Positions 1 through 8,922 of a DNA stretch of 64,000 bases are shown piece after piece. The position numbers and the translations under genes are program-made. The notes under the pieces are model-generated. The model made no database searches and was not told the origin of the DNA. It saw nothing but the letters and a program-made list of their open reading frames with translations. Origin of the DNA: CAWDXG01 sp963822115 (GTDB taxonomy: Bacteria; Myxococcota_A; Polyangia; Polyangiales; Polyangiaceae); NCBI GenBank assembly GCA_963822115.1, contig CAWGGM010000009.1:1-64000 (forward strand). The letters are read 5' to 3'. Positions within the stretch are counted from its first letter, which is position 1. Each line of letters starts with the position of its first letter.

Positions 1-793
1 GCCCTGCGCTCTCCAGAAACTCCGGGCGATCTGCCGGGTCCAGCTCCGCAATCTGCGCTTCCAACGCGGCACAAATCGCCACCACCTCGGCGCCCTCCGA
101 CTCGGCCAGCTTCGCCAGCGCCTGGTAGTGCGGGTTGTCCTCGACGTGACCGAGAGAGCTCTCGTCGACGTTCGCGACGTAGAACACGGGCTTGGCCGTC
201 AAGAGCGACAGCTCGCGCACGATCGCCCTGCTCGGTGTCGCCTTCCACGTCGAACGTTCGAGCCGGCTTCCCCGCGTCGAGATGCGCTGCCAGCTTTTCG
301 CACACGCCCACCGCCGCACGCTCGACCGGGTCGCCGCCCTTGCTCTGCTTGCGGGCGCGGTCGAGGCGCTTGTTCACCGTGTCGAGATCCTTCAGCCCCA
401 GCTCGGTGTGGATCGTCTCCACGTCGGAGACCGGGTCCACTTTCCCCTCGACGTGGGTCACGTTCTCGTCCGTGAAGCAGCGCACCACGTGCGCCACCGC
501 GTCCACCTCGCGGATGTGCGACAGGAACTGGTTGCCCAGGCCCTCGCCGTTGCGCGCGCCGCGCACCAGCCCGGCAATGTCCACGAAGCGGATGGTGGTG
601 GGCACGCCTGCTCTTGGGCTCGGACGATCTCGGCGAGCGCCTCCAGGCGCGCGTCGGGCACGGGCACCACGCCGACGTTGGGCTCGATGGTGCAGAACGG
701 AAATTCGCGCCTCCGCCCCGGCCTGGGTCAGCGCGTTGAACAGGGTGCTTTGCCCACGTTGGGCAGACCGACGATGCCGCACGAGAAACCCAT
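1..793 (-). CDS. ychF: Ribosome-binding GTPase/ATPase YchF (OBG family), frameshifted, C-terminus outside window
   Basis: The minus strand, read piecewise in three frames, gives the YchF N-terminus: MGFSCGIVGLPNVGKST, then a PNVGVVPVPDARL-like block, FVDIAGLVRGA, and later TAKPVFYVANVDESSLGH. YchF/EngD is a universally conserved OBG-family P-loop protein that binds ribosomes and hydrolyses ATP or GTP. The ATG at 793 gives the family-typical start. No single frame is open. I see at least four single-base gains or losses, near 748 (inside the P-loop), 700, 608 and 225, mostly at short G or C runs. As YchF is almost universally kept, sequencing or consensus error is likelier than real decay. The gene runs off the left edge, so only about 260 codons are visible. 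Confidence 0.85.
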
Positions 794-924
794 GGGGGGC
801 GGCGAATAGCGCAAGGACGCCCCGCAGTCGAGGGCTTGCCGACCGAACGTCCGGCGCTATGCCGCACTGTGTTATATATCCCGCGCCCGCGCCGGCGCGC
901 GGGCCGAAACAGGGAGCTCGACTC

Positions 925-2105
925 ATGGACATGTCGTTTTCACCCGAGCAGATCGCGTTCCGCAAAGAGGTCCGCGAGTGGATCAGCTCGGCAATGCCCG
1001 CCCACATCAAGAAGAAGGCCGACGTCGACGGCAACTTCGACATGAAAGAGATCATGGAGTGGCACAAGATCCTCGCCAAGAAGGGCTGGGTCGCTCCGCA
1101 CTGGCCGAAAGAAGTCGGCGGTCCCGGCTGGGATGCCACGCGCCGCTTCATCTTTTCCGAAGAGCTCGAGCTTGCCGGCACACCGGGCCTGAGCCCGTTC
1201 GGCCTGGCCATGGTGGGCCCGCTCATCATCCAGTTCGGCAACGACCAGCAGAAAGAGCGCTTCCTGCCGAAAATCCTCAGCGGCGAGGAAGTCTGGTGCC
1301 AGGGCTACTCCGAGCCGAACGCCGGTAGCGATTTGCGTCGCTGCAGCTGCGCGCAGAAGACAAGGGCGATCACTTCCTGCTCAACGGGCAGAAGACGTGG
1401 ACGACCTACGCGCAATACGCCGACTGGATCTTCGTCCTGGCACGCACCAACCCCGACGTGAAGAAGCAGTCCGGCATCAGCTTCATCCTGTGCGACATGA
1501 AGACGCCGGGCGTCACGGTGAAGCCCTTCCTCACCACCGGCGGCACGCCCGCCTTCTGCGAGACGTGGTTCGAGAACGTCGAGGTCCCGAAGGACAACCT
1601 GGTCGGCGAAATCAACATGGGCTGGACCTACGCCAAGGCCCTGCTCGGCCACGAGCGGACATTGGTCGCGGGAGTCGGCATCAGCGGCCGCGCCATCCTG
1701 CGCATGAAGCGCATCGCCGCCGAGACCATCGTCGACGGCAAGCCGCTGCTCGAGCACAAGGGCTTCCGCGACAAGGTCGCCCGTCTGGAAATGAAGCTCG
1801 AGGGCCTGAGGATGGCGAACTACCGCTCCCTCGCCGGCGCGCAGCTCGGGCACGCGCCCGGCCCCGAGTCGAGCATCCTCAAGCTGCGCGGCACGGAAAT
1901 CCAGCAGGAAGCCGCCGACCTGACGATGGAGGCGATGGGACACAACTCGCTGGCGTGGTTCAACGAGCCGGGCGTAGTGCCGCCGCGCGAGCAGTGGGTC
2001 GCCTCGAACTTCAACTACGTGCGCGCCGCAACGATCTACGCCGGGTCGAACGAGATCCAGCGCAACGTCATCGCCAAGTACATCCTGGGCCTGCCCACCA
2101 AGTAG
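925..2105 (+). CDS. Acyl-CoA dehydrogenase, subunit A of a tandem pair (one frameshift)
   Basis: The translation begins MDMSFSPEQIAFRKEVREW and ends in IYAGSNEIQRNVIAKYILG, both hallmarks of the acyl-CoA dehydrogenase family (FAD-dependent alpha,beta-oxidation of acyl-CoA thioesters). AGGGAG at 911-916 supports the ATG at 925. The frame breaks at about 1331-1336, where one base appears missing in the segment that should read GSDLASLQLRAED. The total length of 1,181 bp is one short of a multiple of three, and repair gives about 393 aa. The usual catalytic Glu of the IYEG motif is Ala here, and the FAD-contacting HGG loop is absent. Both fit one half of an alpha2-beta2 enzyme whose partner is the next gene, 19 bp downstream. 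The substrate is unknown; steroid side chains or other bulky acyl-CoAs are used by the best-known paired family members. Confidence 0.88.
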
Positions 2106-2124
2106 CGGGAGCAGAGGTAGAACA

Positions 2125-3276
2125 ATGGATTTCGATCTTTCCGACGATCAGAAGATGCTGGTAGACACGGTGCAGTCCTTCGTGAAGAAGGACTCGCCGG
2201 TGGAACGCTTCCGCAAGCTGCGCGACACCGAGCTCGGCTGGGACAAGGAAGTGTGGAAGCAGATGGGCGAGCTCGGCTGGCTCGGCGTGATGTTCCCGGA
2301 GAGCGTCGGCGGGCTCGGCATGAGCTTCGTCGAGACCGGGCTCATCCTCGAGCAGCTCGGCACCACGCTGGTGCCCGAGCCGATCATCCCGTTCATCGTT
2401 GCCGGCTCGGTGCTGCTCCACGCCGGCAACGACGGGCAGCAGGAACAGTTCCTGGCGCCCGCCGTCGCGGGCGAACAATGCCTCGCCCTGGCCACGACCG
2501 AGGAGCAGAGCCGCCACAACGTCTGCGACGTGAAGACGCAGGCGAAGAAGAACGGCGGTGACTACCAACTCAGCGGCAACAAGCGTTGGGTGCTCGATGG
2601 GCACGCGGCCGACCACATCATCGTCAGCGCGCGCACCAGCGGCGGCGACCGCGACCGCGACGGCGTGTCGCTGTTCGTCGTGGACCCGGGCATGCCGGGC
2701 CTCGAGATCCAGCGCGTCGAGTGCATGGACGGTCACAAGGCCGCACTCGTGAACCTCGACGGCGTCATCGTCGGCAAGGACCGGCTACTCGGCGACGAGG
2801 GCAAGGCCGCCGCGATCCTCGAGCACGCCATGGACTACGGCGCCGCCGCCGCGTGCTGCGAAGGCTCGGGCAACATGCAGACCGTGCTCATGATGACGCG
2901 GAACTACCTCACGGAGCGCAAGCAGTTCGGCGTGGCCATCGGCTCCTTCCAGGCGCTGCAGCACCGCGCCGTGGACATGTTCGTCGAGACGGAGCTCGCC
3001 AAGAGCACGGCCATCATGGCCATGCTCAAGATCGAGGACCCGAGCACCGACGAGCGCAAGCGCGCCATCAGCGCCGCGAAGATCCAGCTCTGGGAAGGCG
3101 GCGGCTTCGTCACGCGCCAGGGCATCCAGCTTCACGGCGGCATCGGCGTCACCGACGAGCACGACGTGGGCCTGTACTTCAAGCGTATGCACATCCTCAA
3201 CAGCCTGTTCGGCGACGAACGGTTCCACACCACGCGCTTCGCGAGCCTGCCGAGCTTCGTCGAGCACGTGGCGTAG
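2125..3276 (+). CDS. Acyl-CoA dehydrogenase, subunit B of a tandem pair
   Basis: This is a 383-aa acyl-CoA dehydrogenase with the N-terminal domain (MDFDLSDDQKMLVDTVQSF), a central beta-domain (QLSGNKRWVLDGHAADHII) and a C-terminal helical domain. It retains the GIQLHGGIGVTDEH loop that contacts FAD, which subunit A lacks. It ends ILNSLFGDERFHTTRFA, without the xGTNEIQR tail. An AGAGG-type ribosome site lies just before the ATG, and the gene follows subunit A closely, so co-translation and hetero-oligomer assembly are likely. In actinobacterial steroid catabolism such complementary pairs form alpha2-beta2 heterotetramers sharing FAD sites. That this pair does so is inference from the complementary motifs. 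Confidence 0.9.
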   Translation: MDFDLSDDQKMLVDTVQSFVKKDSPVERFRKLRDTELGWDKEVWKQMGELGWLGVMFPESVGGLGMSFVETGLILEQLGTTLVPEPIIPFIVAGSVLLHAGNDGQQEQFLAPAVAGEQCLALATTEEQSRHNVCDVKTQAKKNGGDYQLSGNKRWVLDGHAADHIIVSARTSGGDRDRDGVSLFVVDPGMPGLEIQRVECMDGHKAALVNLDGVIVGKDRLLGDEGKAAAILEHAMDYGAAAACCEGSGNMQTVLMMTRNYLTERKQFGVAIGSFQALQHRAVDMFVETELAKSTAIMAMLKIEDPSTDERKRAISAAKIQLWEGGGFVTRQGIQLHGGIGVTDEHDVGLYFKRMHILNSLFGDERFHTTRFASLPSFVEHVA

Positions 3277-3337
3277 GGGGCTGGGCACATCCCCACGACC
3301 AGGGGCGCCCGTAGAGCGCGCCAACCAGGTCCAGGCT

Positions 3338-3376
3338 CTCCCGGGCGCGTTCGCGGAGTGACGCGACGCCCGGGAG
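3338..3376. terminator. Bidirectional terminator-like hairpin between convergent genes
   Basis: CTCCCGGGCG at 3338-3347 pairs perfectly with CGCCCGGGAG at 3367-3376. Inside, TCGC (3351-3354) pairs with GCGA (3363-3366), extending the stem to 14 bp with a 3-nt bulge and an 8-nt loop. It lies in the 114-bp gap between the plus-strand dehydrogenase and the minus-strand Kelch gene, where a shared terminator is expected. There is no T-run, so intrinsic termination would be non-canonical. Confidence 0.6.
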
Positions 3377-3390
3377 CCTTCGCCACGGCC

Positions 3391-6300
3391 CTACGCCGCG
3401 CGTCGCCGCCGCAGCGCGAGCCCGACTAGACCCAGCGCGAGGAAGAGCGGAGCTTCCCCATCGCGACCGCGCTGTCCGGCGGTGCGGCAGCCGCAGCCGC
3501 CGGAGTTGCTGGCGGTACCGGGCTCTGGCTTGACGCATTGCCCGTTGGAAGTGTCGCAGACGTAGCCTGGCACACAGTCCGCCGACTTCGCGCACAACTG
3601 GTTGCAGTGACCGCCGGTGCACAGTAGCGGCGCGCAGTCCTGGACGACATTGCCGTCGGCGTCGAGCGCCTTGGTCTTGTCCTGACTGCACTTGCCGGTC
3701 TGCGTCGGGATGCACGCTTTCTTCGACGTGTCGCACTGGTAGCCGTTGGCGCAGTCCGTGTCCGCGCTGCACGTCGTGCCGCACGCGGTGCCGCTGCACA
3801 GGTAGGGTGCGCACTGCGTGGTGGTCGGCGAGCCACAGTGCCCCTTGGAGTCGCACACCGACGCCTGCGCGGCGCCGTTGCTGCAAGCCGGAGTGCCACA
3901 CGACTGCTCCGAGCCCGGATAGCTGCAGGCCGAGCGGTTCACGCCGTCGCAAGTGCCCCCGCACGGGGTTCCCGCACCGGTGCACGCCGCGTGCTCCGGC
4001 GTCCCCGTCACGGGCACGCAGGTCCCCTTGTTGGGCGCGACGTTGCAGGCCTCGCACTGGCCGGTGCACGCGCTGTCGCAACACACCTTGTCGGCGCAGT
4101 AGCCCGTCGAGCACTCCGTCCCATTCGCGCACGTCGCGCCCGCGGCTTTCTTGGTCGTACAGGTGCCGTTGTCGCAGAAGGCGCCCGAAATGCAGTCGGT
4201 GTCCGTACTGCACGACGGTGAGGCACGCCGTCCCGTGCGGGGTTGCACTTGAACTCGCCGCAGGGACACGGACGAGGTATTGCAGCTTCCGGCTGCCGTT
4301 GCAGAGTTGCCCCTTCGCGGTCGCGTTCGCGCAGGAGGCACTGCCGCATTCGTTCCTTGCGGCGCGAACTGGCGACACGCTGCCCTGACCGTCGCACAGC
4401 CCATCCGCGCCGCACGAGCTGGACCGGAAGCGTGCAAGCGTCCTTCGGATCCGTTCCTGCCGCAGCATCGGCGCAGCACCCGCCCCGTCGCACTCCTGAC
4501 AACCTTGCAGTCGCTGTGGGGATCGGTGTCGGCGTGCTGGGCGAGCAGGTGCCGTTGCTGCCGCCGGTCAGCGCGGCGGTGCAGGCCTGGCAGGTACCGT
4601 TGCACGCCGTGTCGCAGCAGACGCCGTCAGCGCAGTGGCCGGTTGTGCAGTCGGTGTCGGCGGCGCAGGCGGTGCCCTTGGTTTCCGTGGGGACGCAGGC
4701 GCTGTTGTTGCAGTAGTACCCGGCAGCACAGTCCGTCATGCTGCTGCACGAGGTCGGACAGGCATGTGCCGCCGTTGCAAACGTACGGCGAGCAGGACGG
4801 ACTTCCCGCCGAACCGGCACTCACGGCGGAACAAGTGCCGTCCGGCTTGGCCCTTGGCTTTCGAACACGTATCGCAGCTACCGTTGCAGGCGGTGTCGCA
4901 ACAGACCGCGTCAGAGCAATGACCCGAAACACATCCGTACTGGCCGTGCAGCTCTGGCCCAACGCGAGCAAGCACGCGCCCGTGGATCGCAGACCTTGTT
5001 GCCCGTGCACGTGTCGGCATCGGGAGCGTTCTTGACGTCAGTGCAGGACCCCGGACTCGAGAGATTGCAGGACTTCGCACGTCCCGCAACTCGCCTGTGT
5101 ACAGCACACACCGTCCACGCAATGATCGGTGTCGCATTGGGAATCCGCGTGCAGGCGCCTACCGGCAGCAGGTGGTACTCCCAGGTGTCGCCCAGCACGT
5201 TCCCGGCAAAGCCACGCGCCGCCAAACAGGACCACCCGCGCGCCGGGCGCTGTCGTAGGCCATGGTCGTGCGCGCCGCTGGGAGGTATGCCCCGGGCCGT
5301 CCAGTCGCACCGTCCCATTCCTATGTGCCGAAGAAGCCACCACCTCCTCGAGGACGGCGTCGCCGCCGAACAGCACATTGACCCGCGCGCGCTGTCGTAG
5401 GCCATCGCGCCCGGTACGCGGCGCCGGGCCGCAGGTCGACACCTGCGTCCACGAAGTCCCATTCCACTATCCCACGTATCGCGCCGGCCCGGCGCGACAT
5501 GGGCGGATATCGCTCCCCCGAAAAGCACGGTCTTCGGCCACGTGTACTGTCGTAGGCCATGCCGCGCAAAGCGCGTGCCCGGAAGGACCCGAGTCGCCCC
5601 TGGGTCCAGACCGAGCCGTTCCACTCCCAGGTATCGTGTAGGTCCCACGGCGGGACCATAGCCGCCGAAAAGGACTGTCCGATCCCGAACGCTGTCGTAG
5701 GCCATCACGCGCCAAAGCGCGCCGACGGGCCGGTGGTCGACGCCTGCGTCCAGCTCGTCCCATCCCACAGCCATGTGTCGCCAAGCGCGACGCTACCGCA
5801 GCGACCCCGAACAGGACACGATGCGGCTATCGCGCACTGTCGTACGCCATCGACGCGCCGTAGCGCGCCGTCGGTCCACTGTTCGCGGCTTGCGTCCAGT
5901 TTGTCCCATCCCAGAGCCAGGTGTCGCCCAGCGGTGCGCTGCCAGTCCGCCGAACAGCACGATGCGGCCGCGCGCACTGTCGTACGCCATCGACGCGCTG
6001 TGGCGCGCCGAGGGGCTCGTCGTGGGCGACTTCTGCGTCCCAGGCACGCGGCGTCACATCGCCGGGTCGAGCAACACCGGATACACGAGCCCGGCATCGT
6101 CCAGCGCGACACGCAGCTCGCCTTCCTTCCACGTCAAGCGTGCGTCGCGCCGCGTCCCCTGCGCATCGACGGCGTACGGCACCGGCATACGCAGACGCTC
6201 GGTGCCGTACTTGTCGATGGCGACCAGCGCACCGGACGGCTCGCGACGGAGCTTCACGAGATCGTCGGGCAGCGAGACGTGCCACGCGAACGTGTGCGGC

Positions 6301-6800
6301 GCGTCGGCACTCTTCAGCGTCAGAAACCACTCGACTCGGTCGTGGGCCGCCACGAAGACAAGATCCGTCGACGGATACGCGTCGGCGTAGACGGCGCGGC
6401 CCTGGTCGTCGAAAACCGCCACATCACGGGCACCCTCGGGCTCGAACACGAGCGGCGCCGACGCGCCGGGACCGACCTCGAGCTTTCCATCGGCCGTGGG
6501 TGGCAGATGCGCGCCGACTCCCATCCGGGGCTTGCGCCAGCCGGGCGACGCCAGGCGCTTGCCGTCCAGCTTCCACGTCGACGGCGCCGGTGCGAGACGG
6601 GTCGCGAGGCTGGAGTGCGCCGCAAGCTTCACTGCGCGCTGGACCGCCGCACGCGCGGTCGAGGGAGTGGCGCTTGCCTGCGCCGGCGGGGCCGCTGCGT
6701 CTGCGGCACCGGCACTGGCGTGGGTTCCTGGCCCCTGCTGACCACATCCCCCGAGCAGCACCGACAGCACGACAGCCCCAGCGACCTTCCGCAACGACAT
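3391..6800 (-). CDS. Kelch-repeat, Cys-rich surface lipoprotein with MYXO-CTERM tail (multiply frameshifted)
   Basis: One gene of about 1,136 codons is scattered over all three minus frames. ATG at 6800 follows GGAGG and starts a lipoprotein signal (MSLRKVAGAVVLSVLLGGC). A conserved region of about 240 aa follows. Next come roughly six Kelch-type units (MAYDSARGRIVLFGG, then LGDTWLWDGTNWTQ, then GPSARxG) between about 6050 and 5150. Then come many Cys modules (TDCxxGxxC, GVCCDTACNGxCQAC) from about 5130 to 3540. The C-terminus is GCGC, a hydrophobic helix and RRRR, the MYXO-CTERM sorting signal of myxobacteria. The protein is predicted to be displayed on the cell surface with a beta-propeller head on a disulfide-rich stalk. 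At least eight single-base indels break the frame, about one per 100 bp in places. No function beyond adhesion or binding can be assigned. Confidence 0.8.
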
Positions 6801-7021
6801 CCGGACCTCCTCGAGAAGCGCGTAGGCCGTCACAATAGTGCGTGGCACTCGTGCGCGGAAAGCCGAACCAAAAGAGTCGACGAATTGACTATGTGAGTTT
6901 CGCCACAAGGAACGCCCGGCACCTGCGGAAACGTCCGAGAAGTTCCCGCCTGCAGCTACATCCCCGCAGCACTGCCGACAACGCTTCTGCGCTAGTCACA
7001 CGCGAGCGCTCTGCGCGCTCT

Positions 7022-7723
7022 CTAGCGGATCATCCCGAGAAACCGCCTCAGCACCGCCGCCCCGAACGGCGCGTCCCCGGCCGACGACAGCATCGCATCG
7101 GGGTCGAGGCCCTCGCCGGCGATGATGTCGCGGCGGGCTTCGATGTACTGGCGCATCACGGGGCCGTCGAATTCCGGATGGAACTGCACGCTCCATACGC
7201 GCTCGCTGAAGCGCAGCGCCGCGTTCGGTTCCAGCGCGGTACGCGCCAGTGCGGTCGCCCCGGGCGGCACGCGCACCACCGAATCCACGTGCGACATGTT
7301 CACGGCGAGCGGTCGCTCGGGCACGTCGAAGAGCGGGTCGTCCTCGCACAGCTCGAGCTCCACCGTTCCCATTTCACGGCCGCGCGGGTTCTTCCGCACG
7401 CCGCCGCCGAGGGCCTGCGCGAGCATCTGGTGGCCGAAGCAGATGCCGAGGACGGGGGTGCCACCCGCGACGGCGCGCCGGAGGTAGGCCTCGGTGCGCA
7501 GCATCCACGGGTCGCGTGTGGTCACGCTCGCCGGCGAACCGGTGATGACCAACGCCGAGAAGCAGCGCGAAGGAGGCAGCTTCTCCGCCTCGCAGTCATA
7601 GTCGCGCCACTCCCCGGGCCAGGCGCCCTGCGCGGCTTGTCGGATGAGCGCGCCGAAGGGCCCGCGGCTCTGTTCGGTCGAGGGAACGGGCTTTCCGGTA
7701 ACGAGGACGGCAATGGGGAGCAT
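7022..7723 (-). CDS. Class I glutamine amidotransferase (GMP synthase-like, stand-alone)
   Basis: The 233-aa protein has the class I glutamine amidotransferase fold motifs: the nucleophile elbow GICFGHQ with Cys95, and SVQFHPEF with His182 and Glu184 completing the triad. ALVITGSPASV precedes them as in GMP-synthase-like stand-alone domains. No synthetase domain is attached, so the ammonia acceptor is unknown. Relatives are often annotated as glutamine amidotransferases acting on glutathione-like, gamma-glutamyl or polyamine substrates. It is divergently placed 51 bp from the dipeptide epimerase gene. A peptide-recycling link between the two is only suggested by adjacency. Confidence 0.85.
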   Translation of the reverse strand: MLPIAVLVTGKPVPSTEQSRGPFGALIRQAAQGAWPGEWRDYDCEAEKLPPSRCFSALVITGSPASVTTRDPWMLRTEAYLRRAVAGGTPVLGICFGHQMLAQALGGGVRKNPRGREMGTVELELCEDDPLFDVPERPLAVNMSHVDSVVRVPPGATALARTALEPNAALRFSERVWSVQFHPEFDGPVMRQYIEARRDIIAGEGLDPDAMLSSAGDAPFGAAVLRRFLGMIR

Positions 7724-7774
7724 CGCCGGCGATCGTAGTCCATCGAGCGCGCCGGGGCCTGCTATACGACCGTC

Positions 7775-8848
7775 GTGGTGGCCACCATCGCGAAGCTATC
7801 CGCCGAACCGCTGGACATCGAGCTCACCGAGCCGTTCGGCATCGCTGGCGGCGCCCAGTACAAGGCGGCCAACGTGCTGGTCACGCTCGAGCTCGACGAC
7901 GGTACGGTCGGCCTGGGCGAGGCAGCGCCGTTCCCGGCGGTGAACGGCGAATCGCAGGCGGACGCGCTCGCTGCGCTGACCGAGGCCGCGGACCTGGTCC
8001 AGGGCCTCGACGCGGCGCGCTGGCGTCACACCGCAGCCGCGCTCCGCGAGCTCCGGGCACCCAGCGCACGCTGCGCGGTGGAGTGCGCGCTCTTCGACGC
8101 GCTGTGCCGCCGCGCGGGCTGGCCGATGTGGAGCTGGTTCGGCGGCGCCGAGCGCGAGCTCACGACGGACATCACCATCCCGACGGGCTCGACCGGGCAC
8201 GCGCGCCAGAGCGCGCAGCGGGCCATTGCCCGTAGTTTTTCCACGCTGAAGATCAAGGTCGGGGGCGTCCCGGTCGCCGACGACGTCGCGCGGCTGCGCG
8301 CCATCCTCGAAGCCGCCCCCGCATCGAACCTGTTGCTCGACGCCAACGCGAGTCTGTCGGCCGACGAGGCGCTGGCGCTGCTCGATGCCCTGGGCGACGA
8401 CCGCAAACGCGTCGTGTTGTTCGAGCAACCTACCCCGGCGGGAGAGCACGCCGCCCTGCGCCGTGTGCGCGAGGCAGGCGGCGTGCCGGTAGCCGCCGAC
8501 GAGAGCGCGCGGAGCGCCGCGGACGTAGCGGCTCTGGGCCGGGAGCGCGCCGCCGACGTCATCAACATCAAGATCATGAAGTGCGGAGTGCTCGAGGCAC
8601 TGGACATGATCGCCGCGGCGCGGGCTCTGGGCCTCGGGCTGATGGTGGGCGGGATGGTCGAGTCGCGGCTTGCGATGAGCGTCTCGGCCAGCCTGGCGGC
8701 CGGCATCGGCGGCTTCTCGTTCGTGGATCTGGACACACTGCTGTTCATGAAGAACACGCCGCTATCCGGCGGCGCGCGCTGGAGCGGCGCAACGATCTCG
8801 CTCGACGCCACAGCGCCGGGCCACGGCGTGGTCGAAAAGACGGCCTGA
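7775..8848 (+). CDS. Dipeptide epimerase (L-Ala-D/L-Glu epimerase type, enolase superfamily)
   Basis: This 357-aa member of the enolase superfamily carries every catalytic position of the Ala-Glu epimerase group: the KxK pair Lys159/Lys161 (STLKIKVG), metal ligands Asp189 (LLLDANAS), Glu217 (VLFEQPT) and Asp242 (VAADESA), and the opposite base Lys266 (INIKIMKCG). TDITIPTG and VDLDTLLF are typical of dipeptide epimerases, which interconvert L-Ala-D-Glu and L-Ala-L-Glu from murein, or related dipeptides. The start is a GTG at 7775, with a TATACG hexamer only 12 nt upstream. It is cytoplasmic and likely serves in murein peptide recycling. The exact dipeptide specificity cannot be read from the sequence. 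Confidence 0.93.
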   Translation: MVATIAKLSAEPLDIELTEPFGIAGGAQYKAANVLVTLELDDGTVGLGEAAPFPAVNGESQADALAALTEAADLVQGLDAARWRHTAAALRELRAPSARCAVECALFDALCRRAGWPMWSWFGGAERELTTDITIPTGSTGHARQSAQRAIARSFSTLKIKVGGVPVADDVARLRAILEAAPASNLLLDANASLSADEALALLDALGDDRKRVVLFEQPTPAGEHAALRRVREAGGVPVAADESARSAADVAALGRERAADVINIKIMKCGVLEALDMIAAARALGLGLMVGGMVESRLAMSVSASLAAGIGGFSFVDLDTLLFMKNTPLSGGARWSGATISLDATAPGHGVVEKTA

Positions 8849-8922
8849 GCTGCGCTCTGGCCGCTTCGCCCACCGAAAATGGCGCTTCCCCCCTGCGTCG
8901 TCTACGCTTGAAGACCCCGGTA

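Noticed and set aside
8581..8922. Upstream extension of the 5'-nucleotidase frame
   Set aside because: It overlaps the 3' end of the epimerase gene; homology to the family starts after the ATG at 8923.
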